From: NBLH01 sp050296515
Lineage (GTDB): Bacteria > Bacteroidota > Bacteroidia > Bacteroidales > NBLH01
Length of the DNA stretch: 64,000 nt
Reading direction: 5' to 3'
Assembly: GCA_050296515.1 (NCBI GenBank)
Contig: JBNKRJ010000064.1
Coordinates: 3,984-67,983, forward strand
Made by a program: the position numbers and the translations under genes. Each line of letters opens with the position of its first letter. The stretch's first letter is position 1. Of the stretch, positions 9,175 to 17,314 are shown one piece after another. The notes below the pieces were generated by a model that saw only the letters and a program-made list of their open reading frames with translations, was not told the origin of the DNA and made no database searches.

Positions 9175-9726
9175 CTAAAAACCGGGGACTTCAATATACT
9201 CTGGTTCAACAGAATCGGTTAACCAAACATTATTTTTCGACAGGTAAAACTGATGCCCATTTTGATGCATTTCTCCAGACCTTATTTTTAATATAACCGC
9301 TTTCCCATGCCGTCTCCCTACTTTTGTAGCAGTTTCAGTATCTAGTGAAAGATGCACAAATTGCCTGTTTCGTTTTATTAACCCACTTTTTAGAATAGAA
9401 TCAATGTTTTGCACTGCCGTTCCATGATACAATATTTGAGGTGGTTGCTGTGGCAAAAGCTCTAAATCTATATCAACAGAATGTCCCTGATTAGCCCTAA
9501 TCTGGGTAAAATCTTCATTAAATGTATAACGTTGTTTATCGCAGTTTTTAACAATATATTTCAATTCGTCAAAGTCAAATACTTTTCCCTTAGTTTTACT
9601 TTTGCTAATTAATTCATCTACTTTGGCCCAGCCATTTTTATCTAATTCAATGCCAATCACCTCAGGCTTATGGCGTAAAACCAGACTAATAAATTTGCTC
9701 AGACCGACCTCTCTTTTCTTATCCAT
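9175..9726 (-). CDS. kptA: RNA 2'-phosphotransferase (Tpt1/KptA family)
   Basis: The protein has 183 residues. Tpt1/KptA removes an internal RNA 2'-phosphate using NAD+, giving ADP-ribose 1'',2''-cyclic phosphate. Family landmarks are SLVLRHKPE near the N-terminus, a winged-helix segment (KNGWAKVDELI), LYHGTA, SGLIKRNRQFVHLS and VGRRHGKAVILK, which place the conserved Arg and His residues. The start at 9726 (MDKKREVGLSKF) is preferred to 9756 because a promoter −7 box lies at 9746-9753. No RNA ligase is nearby, so the natural 2'-phosphorylated RNA is unknown. Confidence 0.92.
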   Translation of the reverse strand: MDKKREVGLSKFISLVLRHKPEVIGIELDKNGWAKVDELISKSKTKGKVFDFDELKYIVKNCDKQRYTFNEDFTQIRANQGHSVDIDLELLPQQPPQILYHGTAVQNIDSILKSGLIKRNRQFVHLSLDTETATKVGRRHGKAVILKIRSGEMHQNGHQFYLSKNNVWLTDSVEPEYIEVPGF

Positions 9727-9745
9727 CCTTAAAGTTTTAATCGGG

Positions 9746-9776
9746 CAAAAATACAATTTTAATAATGTATATAAAG
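9746..9776 (-). promoter_or_regulatory. Bacteroidota-type promoter for kptA
   Basis: On the minus strand TATTTTTG (9746-9753) is a perfect TAnnTTTG −7 box. CTTT at 9773-9776, 19 bases upstream, would be a weak −33 element and lies inside the end of repeat B copy 2. Confidence 0.5.
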
Positions 9777-9894
9777 CCGGTATGGAATATTGTAAAACGG
9801 AATTCCATACTGGCTTTGTATATGCCGATCGACTGGCAGTTTTGGTTTGCTTCGCAAGCGCTCAAACCAAATACTAACAGCGGTTCGGTATAAC
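9768..9894 (+). repeat. repeat B (MITE-like), copy B2
   Basis: About 127 bp, inverted relative to copy B3 at 45234-45358. Shared words are TATGGAATATTGTAAAACGG, ATATGCCGATCG and CTGGCAGTTTTGGTTTG, plus the GCGGTTCGGTATAA end. A GGTTTG...CAAACC hairpin with an inner GCTTCGCAAGC lies inside. It occupies most of the gap between kptA and the next gene. Confidence 0.9.
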
Positions 9895-10034
9895 TTAATA
9901 AACGAAAGCCTCATCAAGGTTTCTTCGCAGAAAACCTGATTATTCTAAAAAAAAACATGGGTAACTTTCAAACACTTAACCTGTAAATTAAAGAAACGAA
10001 AAAAAATACAATTTCTTTTATCACAGCTTTACTA

Positions 10035-10064
10035 TTTATTTTTACCGAATTTAGTGTATTTTTG
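10035..10064 (+). promoter_or_regulatory. Bacteroidota-type promoter
   Basis: TATTTTTG at 10057-10064 is a perfect TAnnTTTG −7 box. TTTA at 10035-10038 lies 18 bases upstream as a weak −33. The coding start at 10085 follows with a leader of about 13 nt. Confidence 0.5.
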
Positions 10065-10084
10065 GTTCTAAAGATTATTACAAA

Positions 10085-11587
10085 ATGAGCGATTCAGGCG
10101 GTTCGGGACAAATCTACAAAACAATTAAACTAATTGGAGGAATATTCATTCTATTTGTCATTTTTGTCATTATCAGGGGAGGTATACTGGCCCAGATGCA
10201 TGATAAAAAGAAAAAGCTAAGTCAGGAAACATTTTTTGAAGAGTTTAATAAATACTTTAAAGGAATCATTGTTCAGATTAAACGGAGGCCCCCACAAGAA
10301 CCTAAAGGACTTAGAGAAGTTTGTTATGAGTTAAGGTTAATTGAATCCACACAGCTTTATTACAGGCCAAATAAAAGAACGGGGTTTTACTTTTGCGCGA
10401 TTGATTTTCCTATAGCAGAAGTAATGAGCAAAGATTTTGGCGATGTTCACATTGGCGATACTTGTTTTTACAATGGCAAAACCGATTGTTTTGGAGTAAA
10501 GGTTCAAAACAAAAAATGGAGGCTGCAAAAACCTGATATTGACGACTTTAACCTCCTGAAAAAACCACACACAAAGATTGAAAGGTATGATTCGGCCCAA
10601 CTTGAAGCCAGGAAAAAGTTTTACCCAAGGAGAGAAATCGCTGATATTGATCAAATTAATTATTACTGGCAACACAACTGTAAAAAAAATGTTCTCAATG
10701 AGCAAATGATTGATTACAATCTTGGTTTTCATAATTATGATACATGGAGAATAACCAACAGCCCTGAAGTATTAAAAAAGAAAAAACAAAATTTCTTTTA
10801 CATGATTCAGGTAGCTGAATACAATGAGCCCCTGGACATGGCCGAATTGCATAAAAAATATGATGGAGAGTCAATTGTCTGGATAAAAGAAAATGATTTA
10901 CATAAGTACTTCATTAATGAAAAGATAGATACTTACGAAAAAGCCCAGGATACATTAAGCAATTTAATCGAAAAATATCAGCTACAGCTTGAGGAAATGC
11001 CAATAATAAAGAAACTGAAAAGGAAGAAGCACGAATCAGTAAAACTGCTTGCTGAAAAAAAGATGGAGCAAAGAAATGAATACGAGGAGCAATATAGCAC
11101 AAATGTTGAAGGTGTATTATTGATACCTTATGAAAAGTCGGTATTACGATATGCCTGGATGATTTTTATCCTCTTTACTTTCATCAATGTTTTTTCGCAA
11201 TGGACGATTATAGCCGATACCTATAAAAAGGACAAGAAATTTGCAAAAGGTTTCAGACATTATGTAATTGGATTACTGTTCTTTTTCAATATTTGGCTGG
11301 TGATTATCGGTATTGGTATTGAAACCAGATGGGTCGGCTCCATTTTTGATTTCATGTATGTTAAAAGAAATCCCATTGTTATAGCAGCAAATGTTTATTT
11401 AATTATTTTGCTTTTCACCATTAGTCGCTGGATTTTTGTTGGTGATGGCGCCAAAATTCTTGCTCGTTTGCGACAGTACCCTAGTGGAATCTTTAGCCCT
11501 GTTCACACCGAAGATGGTATACGACTATTGTGGAGTATTTATGTTTTTTTGGGACTGATCTTTATCTTTGCACGATTGTTTTTTTAA
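10085..11587 (+). CDS. hypothetical membrane protein, paired with HD protein
   Basis: The protein has 500 residues and I do not recognise the family. One membrane helix lies at residues 15-35, followed by a long soluble segment (about 36-350) rich in Lys, Tyr and aromatic residues with a charged coiled-coil-like stretch (MPIIKKLKRKKHESVKLLAE). Four or five hydrophobic helices follow from about residue 355 to the end. The centre has pairs such as YYWQHNCKKN and no known catalytic motif. The stop is 15 bp before the alarmone-hydrolase-like gene, so the two are probably co-transcribed. A membrane sensor or transporter role would be a guess. Confidence 0.7.
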   Translation: MSDSGGSGQIYKTIKLIGGIFILFVIFVIIRGGILAQMHDKKKKLSQETFFEEFNKYFKGIIVQIKRRPPQEPKGLREVCYELRLIESTQLYYRPNKRTGFYFCAIDFPIAEVMSKDFGDVHIGDTCFYNGKTDCFGVKVQNKKWRLQKPDIDDFNLLKKPHTKIERYDSAQLEARKKFYPRREIADIDQINYYWQHNCKKNVLNEQMIDYNLGFHNYDTWRITNSPEVLKKKKQNFFYMIQVAEYNEPLDMAELHKKYDGESIVWIKENDLHKYFINEKIDTYEKAQDTLSNLIEKYQLQLEEMPIIKKLKRKKHESVKLLAEKKMEQRNEYEEQYSTNVEGVLLIPYEKSVLRYAWMIFILFTFINVFSQWTIIADTYKKDKKFAKGFRHYVIGLLFFFNIWLVIIGIGIETRWVGSIFDFMYVKRNPIVIAANVYLIILLFTISRWIFVGDGAKILARLRQYPSGIFSPVHTEDGIRLLWSIYVFLGLIFIFARLFF

Positions 11588-11602
11588 TTTAAAAATCACA
11601 CC

Positions 11603-12169
11603 ATGGCAACAATAAACACTTGGAATAGAGAAAAATACATTAAAGCATGGAAGTTTGCAACCAAACATCACACCGGCCAAAAATACGGAGGAAGTGAACC
11701 GGATGAATACGTTGATTATATCAATCACATTGGTATGGTATGCATGGAAGTAATTTGGGCATTGCAACACTCTAAAGAAAAGTACGATGCTGATTTAGCT
11801 ATTCAATGTGCCTTATTGCATGATACGATTGAAGACACAGATGCGACTTTTGATAATATAAAATCTTCGTTTGGAGATAAAGTAGCAAATGGTGTTATGG
11901 CCCTCTCGAAAAATGAAGAAATTCAATCGAAAGCTGAAATGATGACCGATAGTCTTGAAAGAATTAAAAAACAAGGCAAAGAAGTATGGATGGTAAAACT
12001 TGCAGATAGAATTTCGAACCTTAACGCACCACCATTTTACTGGGATAAAAACAAAAAAATCAAGTACTTAGAAGAGGCTAAACAAATTTACGATGCTTTA
12101 CACACAGCGAATATTGAACTAGCCCAAAGACTAAACGAAAAAATTAAGAATTACTCACATTTTATATGA
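11603..12169 (+). CDS. HD-domain protein, small alarmone hydrolase-like (SpoT/MESH1 type)
   Basis: The protein has 188 residues consisting of one HD hydrolase domain. The metal and catalytic signature ALLHDTIEDTDATF (about residues 70-83) is the HDxxED form of the ppGpp hydrolase half of RelA/SpoT and of MESH1-type small alarmone hydrolases. KLADRISNL near residue 133 is the downstream conserved helix. No synthetase, TGS or ACT domain is attached. The likely reaction is removal of the 3'-pyrophosphate of (p)ppGpp, but related HD proteins act on other nucleotides. It follows the 500-residue membrane protein by 15 bp, a pairing I have not seen described. Confidence 0.82.
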   Translation: MATINTWNREKYIKAWKFATKHHTGQKYGGSEPDEYVDYINHIGMVCMEVIWALQHSKEKYDADLAIQCALLHDTIEDTDATFDNIKSSFGDKVANGVMALSKNEEIQSKAEMMTDSLERIKKQGKEVWMVKLADRISNLNAPPFYWDKNKKIKYLEEAKQIYDALHTANIELAQRLNEKIKNYSHFI

Positions 12170-12227
12170 TTGACTGGTCATGCATCTTTACATTTACAAT
12201 ATCTTTCTGTAGAATATATGAAGTAAC

Positions 12228-12310
12228 AGAAGCTCCAAGCCCGAAATCGGAAGATGGAGCTCAATGAGGTCTCTTTTATACTTCGGTCTTCGGACTTCAA
12301 ACTCCGTACA
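12228..12310. repeat. heptad array H8 with hairpin
   Basis: Read in sevens: AGAAGCT, CCAAGCC, CGAAATC, GGAAGAT, GGAGCTC. Then a second run: ACTTCGG, TCTTCGG, ACTTCAA, ACTCCGT. The first run folds as AGCTCCA/TGGAGCT (12231-12237, 12255-12261) around an inner CCG/CGG stem. It lies between the HD gene and the AraC-type regulator. Confidence 0.55.
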
Positions 12311-12435
12311 ATGCAATTTATTTGAATGCTAAAATTTTAAATGCATCATTGCTAAACCCCAATAAAAAAACCTATGATATTTGAGATCTTCTTCCAAATT
12401 CAATAGCTTTGCTTTCCGAAAAATCAATTCGAACA

Positions 12436-13599
12436 ATGGAGTGGCTCATCGATTTTAGAATAGTTTATTTTCTGGGTGCTGTAAACGCTTTTTTCTTTGG
12501 TTTTTTAATTTTTTCAAAAAAACAGAAATCATTATCAGATAAGATTCTTGCCTGGTGGCTAATGGTAATGGGTTTGCAAGTGTTGTACCCTTTCTTGTAC
12601 TTAAACAATGTAAATAAATATCAGCAATTTATTGGATATGAAGCCAGCATCTCTTTTTTGCACCCGGCAGGGTTGTTTTTTTACACAAAAGCTATGGTTG
12701 GCAGCTTAAAATTCGATAAAAAAGTCATTCTTATTCTGTCTTTACTTTTTATATCTATGCTGTCCATTTTCGGCTTCATGTCATACATGCCTGAAGACCG
12801 AACAGCAATTTTTCATGAGAATAATTTCATGCAATATTTTGATGCTACAGGAAAAGTATTGGTATTTGCTTTCAGTGGCTTGTACTTAGCCTTATATGTC
12901 TATTTTCTTGTAAGGAGCAATAGCTTACTCAAAAATTATAAAAAAAGGATTAGAAATATATTTTCCAACAGCGAAAAGATTGACCTGAGATGGCTCCGTA
13001 AACTGGTTTTGTTTTTTTATGCAGCTTATGCCGCTACAGTAATAGCCTTTTCTGTTAATTTTATCACTGGTATTTCAGTAGCATACACAGATTACATTTA
13101 TTACCTGTTAACTGTTGTATTTATATTTTTGATTGGATATTGGGGACATCAACAAGGGAGTATTTTTAGCCTTTCCAGCGAAAACATTGATATAAAGTCT
13201 GCCAAAAATGAACAAACTGATAGTAATAATGGAGTTAGCTATCAAGATGAGGCCATGGCACTTGAAAAGATAATGGCTGAAAAAAAACCATATCTTGAGC
13301 CAATGCTCACTATTCATGATTTGGCTGAATTATTAAGAATTCCCTCCCACCAACTTTCAAAAGTTATTCATAAAGGATTTGGAAAAAACTTCTATGAATA
13401 TGTTAATTATTACCGTATAGAAAGCTTTAAAAAACAAATTGTATCAGATAAATACCAAAGCTTTACCATTCTTGCAGTTGCTTTAGAGTGTGGGTTTAAT
13501 TCAAAATCTGCTTTTAACAGAATTTTCAAGGAACAAACAGGCATTACGCCACGTGATTACAAACTTCAAATACAATCGCAAAACCGACAAAGCGCCTAA
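12436..13599 (+). CDS. membrane-anchored AraC-family transcriptional regulator
   Basis: The protein has 387 residues from the ATG at 12436; a TTG at 12409 is the alternative. The N-terminal 240 residues contain six or seven hydrophobic helices (first VYFLGAVNAFFFGFLIF), a sensor module common in Bacteroidota regulators. The C-terminal 110 residues form an AraC DNA-binding domain with two helix-turn-helices: LTIHDLAELLRIPSHQLSKV, then ILAVALECGFNSKSAFNRIF with the family ending GITPRDYK. It probably senses a signal at the membrane and controls nearby genes. The small secreted protein gene that follows is one candidate target. Confidence 0.85.
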   Translation: MEWLIDFRIVYFLGAVNAFFFGFLIFSKKQKSLSDKILAWWLMVMGLQVLYPFLYLNNVNKYQQFIGYEASISFLHPAGLFFYTKAMVGSLKFDKKVILILSLLFISMLSIFGFMSYMPEDRTAIFHENNFMQYFDATGKVLVFAFSGLYLALYVYFLVRSNSLLKNYKKRIRNIFSNSEKIDLRWLRKLVLFFYAAYAATVIAFSVNFITGISVAYTDYIYYLLTVVFIFLIGYWGHQQGSIFSLSSENIDIKSAKNEQTDSNNGVSYQDEAMALEKIMAEKKPYLEPMLTIHDLAELLRIPSHQLSKVIHKGFGKNFYEYVNYYRIESFKKQIVSDKYQSFTILAVALECGFNSKSAFNRIFKEQTGITPRDYKLQIQSQNRQSA

Positions 13600-13643
13600 T
13601 TTTAGGATAAATTAACGATTAAAAGTGACCAGATTCGATACAA

Positions 13644-13675
13644 TTTTCTTAAATTGCATACTGAATTTACATTTG
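13644..13675 (+). promoter_or_regulatory. Bacteroidota-type promoter
   Basis: TACATTTG at 13668-13675 is a perfect −7 box, with T-rich TTTTC near 13644 as a weak −33. It lies before the ATG at 13705, which rules out the upstream TTG at 13654 as the start. Confidence 0.5.
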
Positions 13676-13704
13676 TTCATAACAACCAATTAAGTAAGAA
13701 TATT

Positions 13705-14169
13705 ATGAAGAAGCTGCCTTTTACTTTACTAATTTCTGTAATATCAATTTCATTAATGGGCCAGGTGCAAACTGACTCTATAAAAACAGCAACTACTCTT
13801 GAAGAAATTTTCACAATCTGTAATTCATCTGGACCTGAAGAAGCTACCAATGATGGAGAAATTATTTTCGAAAGGCTGGCCCCATACATAGTTTGTATGT
13901 GCAAAGACGAGAGAAGAGACAAAAAAACGGCTTCGGACTACAACATTCCGGCAGAGAGAAAAATCATTGATCAATTTGGAGCAGAAATCAAAAAGTGGCT
14001 CGAAGACTACGATAATTACAAAATAACCAAATACCTGACCCAAACAAAGGACAATGGAGAAAACTGGCATGCATTGGAAATAGCATTCAGTAAAAACAAA
14101 AACAGTAAAAAGGTAATCTTTGGATTTATAAAACTTGGAGACTCGTTCTTATTAGGTGATATTGACTAA
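13705..14169 (+). CDS. hypothetical secreted protein
   Basis: The protein has 154 residues from the ATG at 13705, with a clear signal peptide (KLPFTLLISVISISLMGQ). The mature part is polar and carries two cysteine-containing spots (FTICNSSG, YIVCMCKDERR). I do not recognise the family. It would be periplasmic or outer-membrane associated. It follows the membrane AraC regulator but has its own promoter-like box. Confidence 0.6.
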   Translation: MKKLPFTLLISVISISLMGQVQTDSIKTATTLEEIFTICNSSGPEEATNDGEIIFERLAPYIVCMCKDERRDKKTASDYNIPAERKIIDQFGAEIKKWLEDYDNYKITKYLTQTKDNGENWHALEIAFSKNKNSKKVIFGFIKLGDSFLLGDID

Positions 14170-14257
14170 TAATAAATCTACTCCCTCTAAGCTCTGTTTT
14201 TTTTACAATCTTTATTCAAAAATTAGATTTTATGATCTAAGAAATGCTTATTTTTGG

Positions 14258-14671
14258 TTAATCCTCACTTACTTGAGCAAGTAGTTCTTTTTCAGTCCCT
14301 TCCAGGTAATCTTCAAACCAGTTTTTTACATAATTATAAAGATCAAAAGCAAGCATACTCTCCCCCTTCTCTAATCTCCCCTGAAATTGCATTAAATCTT
14401 TCACAAACTCCATGTGCCTGATTTCGTGCTTCTCAAACGATAAAATTTCATATTTTTCAAGCAATAAACCCGCTGCAATGAAAAACTGCTCTGAATAAAA
14501 ACTAATCCCATGAAGCAACTCTAAAACTTCTGCACCACAATTTTTCTTTTGTATAGCTTTCGAAAATGTTTCAATGAGGTTCGCAATTTTTTCTTTGTTC
14601 TCCTTAATTGTGTCAATCGTCACACCCATAATATTTAGTTTTGGCTTTATGCTGAATTGTTCTATTAGCAT
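14258..14671 (-). CDS. hypothetical cytoplasmic protein
   Basis: The protein has 137 residues, almost wholly alpha-helical by composition, with no signal or membrane segment. The family is not recognised. An internal start at 14629 (MGVTIDTIKENKEK) is equally plausible. The end is acidic (EDYLEGTEKELLAQVSED). It is convergent with the preceding secreted-protein gene and divergent from the lipoprotein gene at 14856. Confidence 0.55.
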   Translation of the reverse strand: MLIEQFSIKPKLNIMGVTIDTIKENKEKIANLIETFSKAIQKKNCGAEVLELLHGISFYSEQFFIAAGLLLEKYEILSFEKHEIRHMEFVKDLMQFQGRLEKGESMLAFDLYNYVKNWFEDYLEGTEKELLAQVSED

Positions 14672-14801
14672 CGCAAATATCTAATAAAAAAAGCTCTGAT
14701 ACAATGACTAAAATCAGTATGCCTTTTATCAGCCTGCAAACATAAGAAATGCATAAATTCTTACAAATTATTAACATTTATTAAGCATTGTAATTTATGG
14801 G

Positions 14802-14834
14802 TTTTTAGTATGTGGAATTTTTAACTTAATTTTG
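14802..14834 (+). promoter_or_regulatory. Bacteroidota-type promoter
   Basis: TAATTTTG at 14827-14834 matches TAnnTTTG. TTTTTA near 14802 is a weak −33. The ATG at 14856 follows. Confidence 0.45.
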
Positions 14835-14855
14835 TCAGGTTTTTAAATTTAGTGT

Positions 14856-15368
14856 ATGCAAAAATTAGTTTTCGCTCTTTTTTTGGTTGCGGTATTCTTC
14901 ATTAACATAATAATTGTAGACTCCTGCAGTTCTTCAGATAAGGAAAGTGAGAATACAGATTCGCTACAGACAGTTCAAAACAAAACCTTTGCAGTAGGCG
15001 ATTATAACTTTGCCATTCTCCAGGGCTCAGAATTCATAAAATACAACAAAGCCATTTACCAAAGGGGAGATGAAGTATACATGGTGTTAGAAAATGTGGG
15101 CCCTTTTGCCCGTGGCACCGATAGCCTTAACTTTGCTGAAATGAAGCTTGAAGTTACGGATGCAATAGGACAGGTAATCACCATCAGAGAAAATCTTTTT
15201 GGTGAAAGAGGTCATAGTGATTTTACAAACAACATGATTGACAAGCCTTACGCCTCTTATTCCTCTGATTTGAAAGACAAACCAGGGAAATACTCTATGT
15301 CGGTAACTGTTTTCGACTTGGTTAGAAAAGACAGTATTGTGATTTATGATGATTTCTTTTTGGAATAG
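14856..15368 (+). CDS. hypothetical lipoprotein
   Basis: The protein has 170 residues. It has a hydrophobic N-terminus followed by a lipobox-like IVDSCSSS with the acylated Cys near residue 24, then Ser/Asp/Glu-rich residues as in surface-exported Bacteroidota lipoproteins. The remainder looks like a single beta-sandwich: alternating strands around VYMVLENVGPF, MKLEVTDAIGQVITI and KYSMSVTVFDLV. I do not recognise a named family. It is single, with its own promoter-like box. Confidence 0.6.
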   Translation: MQKLVFALFLVAVFFINIIIVDSCSSSDKESENTDSLQTVQNKTFAVGDYNFAILQGSEFIKYNKAIYQRGDEVYMVLENVGPFARGTDSLNFAEMKLEVTDAIGQVITIRENLFGERGHSDFTNNMIDKPYASYSSDLKDKPGKYSMSVTVFDLVRKDSIVIYDDFFLE

Positions 15369-15499
15369 ACAAATCTCCGGTATCGACCACAGGTCTTGTT
15401 TTTTTTCAAACAGCTAATTTTAAGTTAACTAACATAATTTCAAACACACTTATCAGCTGTTGGTTCCAGACAAATTTGTCATTTAATTAAAAGTTTGTA

Positions 15500-15973
15500 T
15501 TAATATTCCGTTTTATCTTCCAGCTCGCTCCACATTTGAAACGAAACAATTGCTTCGTCACGCAGAAAAGGGATTGCTTTTACTCTCCTTTTTTCTTCAG
15601 GAGTATCAAGTTCTTCATAGATAAAAGCATCATCAAAGCCAATGTTTCTTGCATCTTTCTTTGTATTGCCGTAGTAAATAGTGTCAATATGTGCCCAATA
15701 AATCGCACCAAAACACATTGGACATGGTTCGCATGAGGTATAAACCTCACATCCACTTAAGTCAAAAGTACCAAGCTCTTTTGCTGCTTTTCTTATCGCA
15801 TTTACCTCAGCATGGGCAGTAGGATCATTATCTATGGTAACCGAATTTGCCGAACCAGCTATAATCTGGCCATCTTTCACTATAACAGCACCAAACGGAC
15901 CACCACCTTTTTTTACACTGTCAATAGAGAGTCTAATAGCTTCACGCATAAACTCTATGTTTGCTTTACTCAT
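15500..15973 (-). CDS. guaD: guanine deaminase (CDA-fold nucleoside/base deaminase)
   Basis: The protein has 157 residues. It is a zinc cytidine-deaminase-fold enzyme with the catalytic HAEVNAIRKA (His/Glu, near residue 53) and the zinc cysteines in TSCEPCPMCFGAIYWA. Length, the KKGGGPFGAVIV opening and the C-terminal DEAIVSFQMWSE tail resemble Bacillus-type guanine deaminase, which converts guanine to xanthine. A TadA-like tRNA deaminase is less likely because of the extended C-terminus. Its start codon directly abuts the stop of the moeB-like gene, so they form an operon. Confidence 0.85.
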   Translation of the reverse strand: MSKANIEFMREAIRLSIDSVKKGGGPFGAVIVKDGQIIAGSANSVTIDNDPTAHAEVNAIRKAAKELGTFDLSGCEVYTSCEPCPMCFGAIYWAHIDTIYYGNTKKDARNIGFDDAFIYEELDTPEEKRRVKAIPFLRDEAIVSFQMWSELEDKTEY

Positions 15974-17089
15974 CTATTCTTTCTTCTTCGTTTCTGAATA
16001 TATTACAGGAAAATCATGTGCCAACCAGGCCTGAATACCACCCCCCAGGTTATAAACTTTGTTTAAACGCCTGGTGTCCTCAAGCTCTTCAATTATTGCA
16101 GCACTATTCATACCTTTTTCACAGACCAAAACAACATCTTTTTCTCCGGAAAGCAGCTCTGGTTTCTCAAGGAGTTGACCAACAGGTATATGCTGGCTTT
16201 CAATATGATAGGCATTAAACAACTCCAGTTCTCTAATATCAATTACTTCCACCTCATTATTTCTTATCTTTTCATAAAGATCTGAAGCAGATATTTCTGG
16301 CACATCGGGGAATTCATCATGACAAAAGTCGCCGTATTCTCCTAAATTTTTAATATTTGCGGCAGGTTCATGGCGCTTTATGGTCAGAATGTTATGTTCC
16401 ATTCTCAAGGTATCAATCATCAACAGTTTACCGCTCAATACCTCACCTGTTCCAGTAATCATTTTTATCACTTCATTGGCCTGGTAACTTCCAATAATAC
16501 CAGGTAAAACACCCATTACTCCAATTTGTGAACAGGAAAGCATTTCTGAAGAATCAGGTTCTTCCGGAACTAAACAACGATAAGTGGGCCCATTTTGATA
16601 ATTAAAAACTGCTACCTGTCCTTCGAATTTGTAAATGGCGCCAAAAACCAAGGGTTTACCAGTGATAACGCAGGCATCATTGACAAGGAAACGTGTTGGA
16701 AAATTATCGGAACCATCTACAATAATATCATAACCAGCAAAAAGCTCAAGAGCATTTTCTTTGGTGAGCATGGTATTATGGATGTTAAACTGAATGTATG
16801 GATTAAGAGCTGCCAATTTTTTGGCTGCAACTTTAGCCTTTGGCTTACCAATATCATCAGTTCCAAAAAGAATTTGTCTTTGCAAATTGCTTTCGTCAAC
16901 AAAATCAAAATCGCAAATTCCAACAGTACCAACACCTGCTGCTGTAAGGTACTGCAGGATGGGACACCCTAAACCTCCTGCACCAACAACCAGTACTTTT
17001 GCCTGTTTTAATCTATTCTGTCCTTCCGGCCCAATTTCCGACAAAATCAAATGCCGGTTATATCTTTTTATTTCTTCCTTTGATAACAT
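15974..17089 (-). CDS. moeB: MoeB/ThiF-type sulfur-carrier adenylyltransferase with rhodanese domain
   Basis: The protein has 371 residues. The E1-like domain (1 to about 250) has the nucleotide loop GAGGLGCPIL near residues 37-46, IVDGSDNFPTRFLVND, and YRCLVPEEP. The C-terminal rhodanese domain (about 265-371) has the active-site loop VCEKGMNSA. Such MoeZ-type proteins adenylate the C-terminus of a sulfur carrier (MoaD or ThiS) and load sulfur from the rhodanese cysteine, feeding molybdopterin or thiamine synthesis. No carrier gene is adjacent, so the partner is unknown. It heads an operon with guanine deaminase. Confidence 0.88.
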   Translation of the reverse strand: MLSKEEIKRYNRHLILSEIGPEGQNRLKQAKVLVVGAGGLGCPILQYLTAAGVGTVGICDFDFVDESNLQRQILFGTDDIGKPKAKVAAKKLAALNPYIQFNIHNTMLTKENALELFAGYDIIVDGSDNFPTRFLVNDACVITGKPLVFGAIYKFEGQVAVFNYQNGPTYRCLVPEEPDSSEMLSCSQIGVMGVLPGIIGSYQANEVIKMITGTGEVLSGKLLMIDTLRMEHNILTIKRHEPAANIKNLGEYGDFCHDEFPDVPEISASDLYEKIRNNEVEVIDIRELELFNAYHIESQHIPVGQLLEKPELLSGEKDVVLVCEKGMNSAAIIEELEDTRRLNKVYNLGGGIQAWLAHDFPVIYSETKKKE

Positions 17090-17109
17090 ACTAATTTGTG
17101 CAAGGCAGA

Positions 17110-17140
17110 CAAAATTAGTAAATCAGTATTAAGTTTCAAG
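17110..17140 (-). promoter_or_regulatory. promoter of the moeB-guaD operon
   Basis: On the minus strand CTTG (17137-17140), 19 bases, then TAATTTTG (17110-17117). This is an exact match to the Bacteroidota TTG-N19-TAnnTTTG pattern, 20 bp before the start codon. Confidence 0.65.
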
Positions 17141-17314
17141 GAAAATGCAAGATTTTATAGATTAGATCCTATCCAAAAAGTCATTTTCATGCAAAGGACG
17201 TTAAAGTTTTCGAAAAAACGCAAAGAGTAAATAATTGTTTACCAATACTTTGGGTTCTCATTTTTTTCTCATGCGTTCTTTTCGTGGAATTATTAATCTT
17301 TCAAGTACTCCGTT

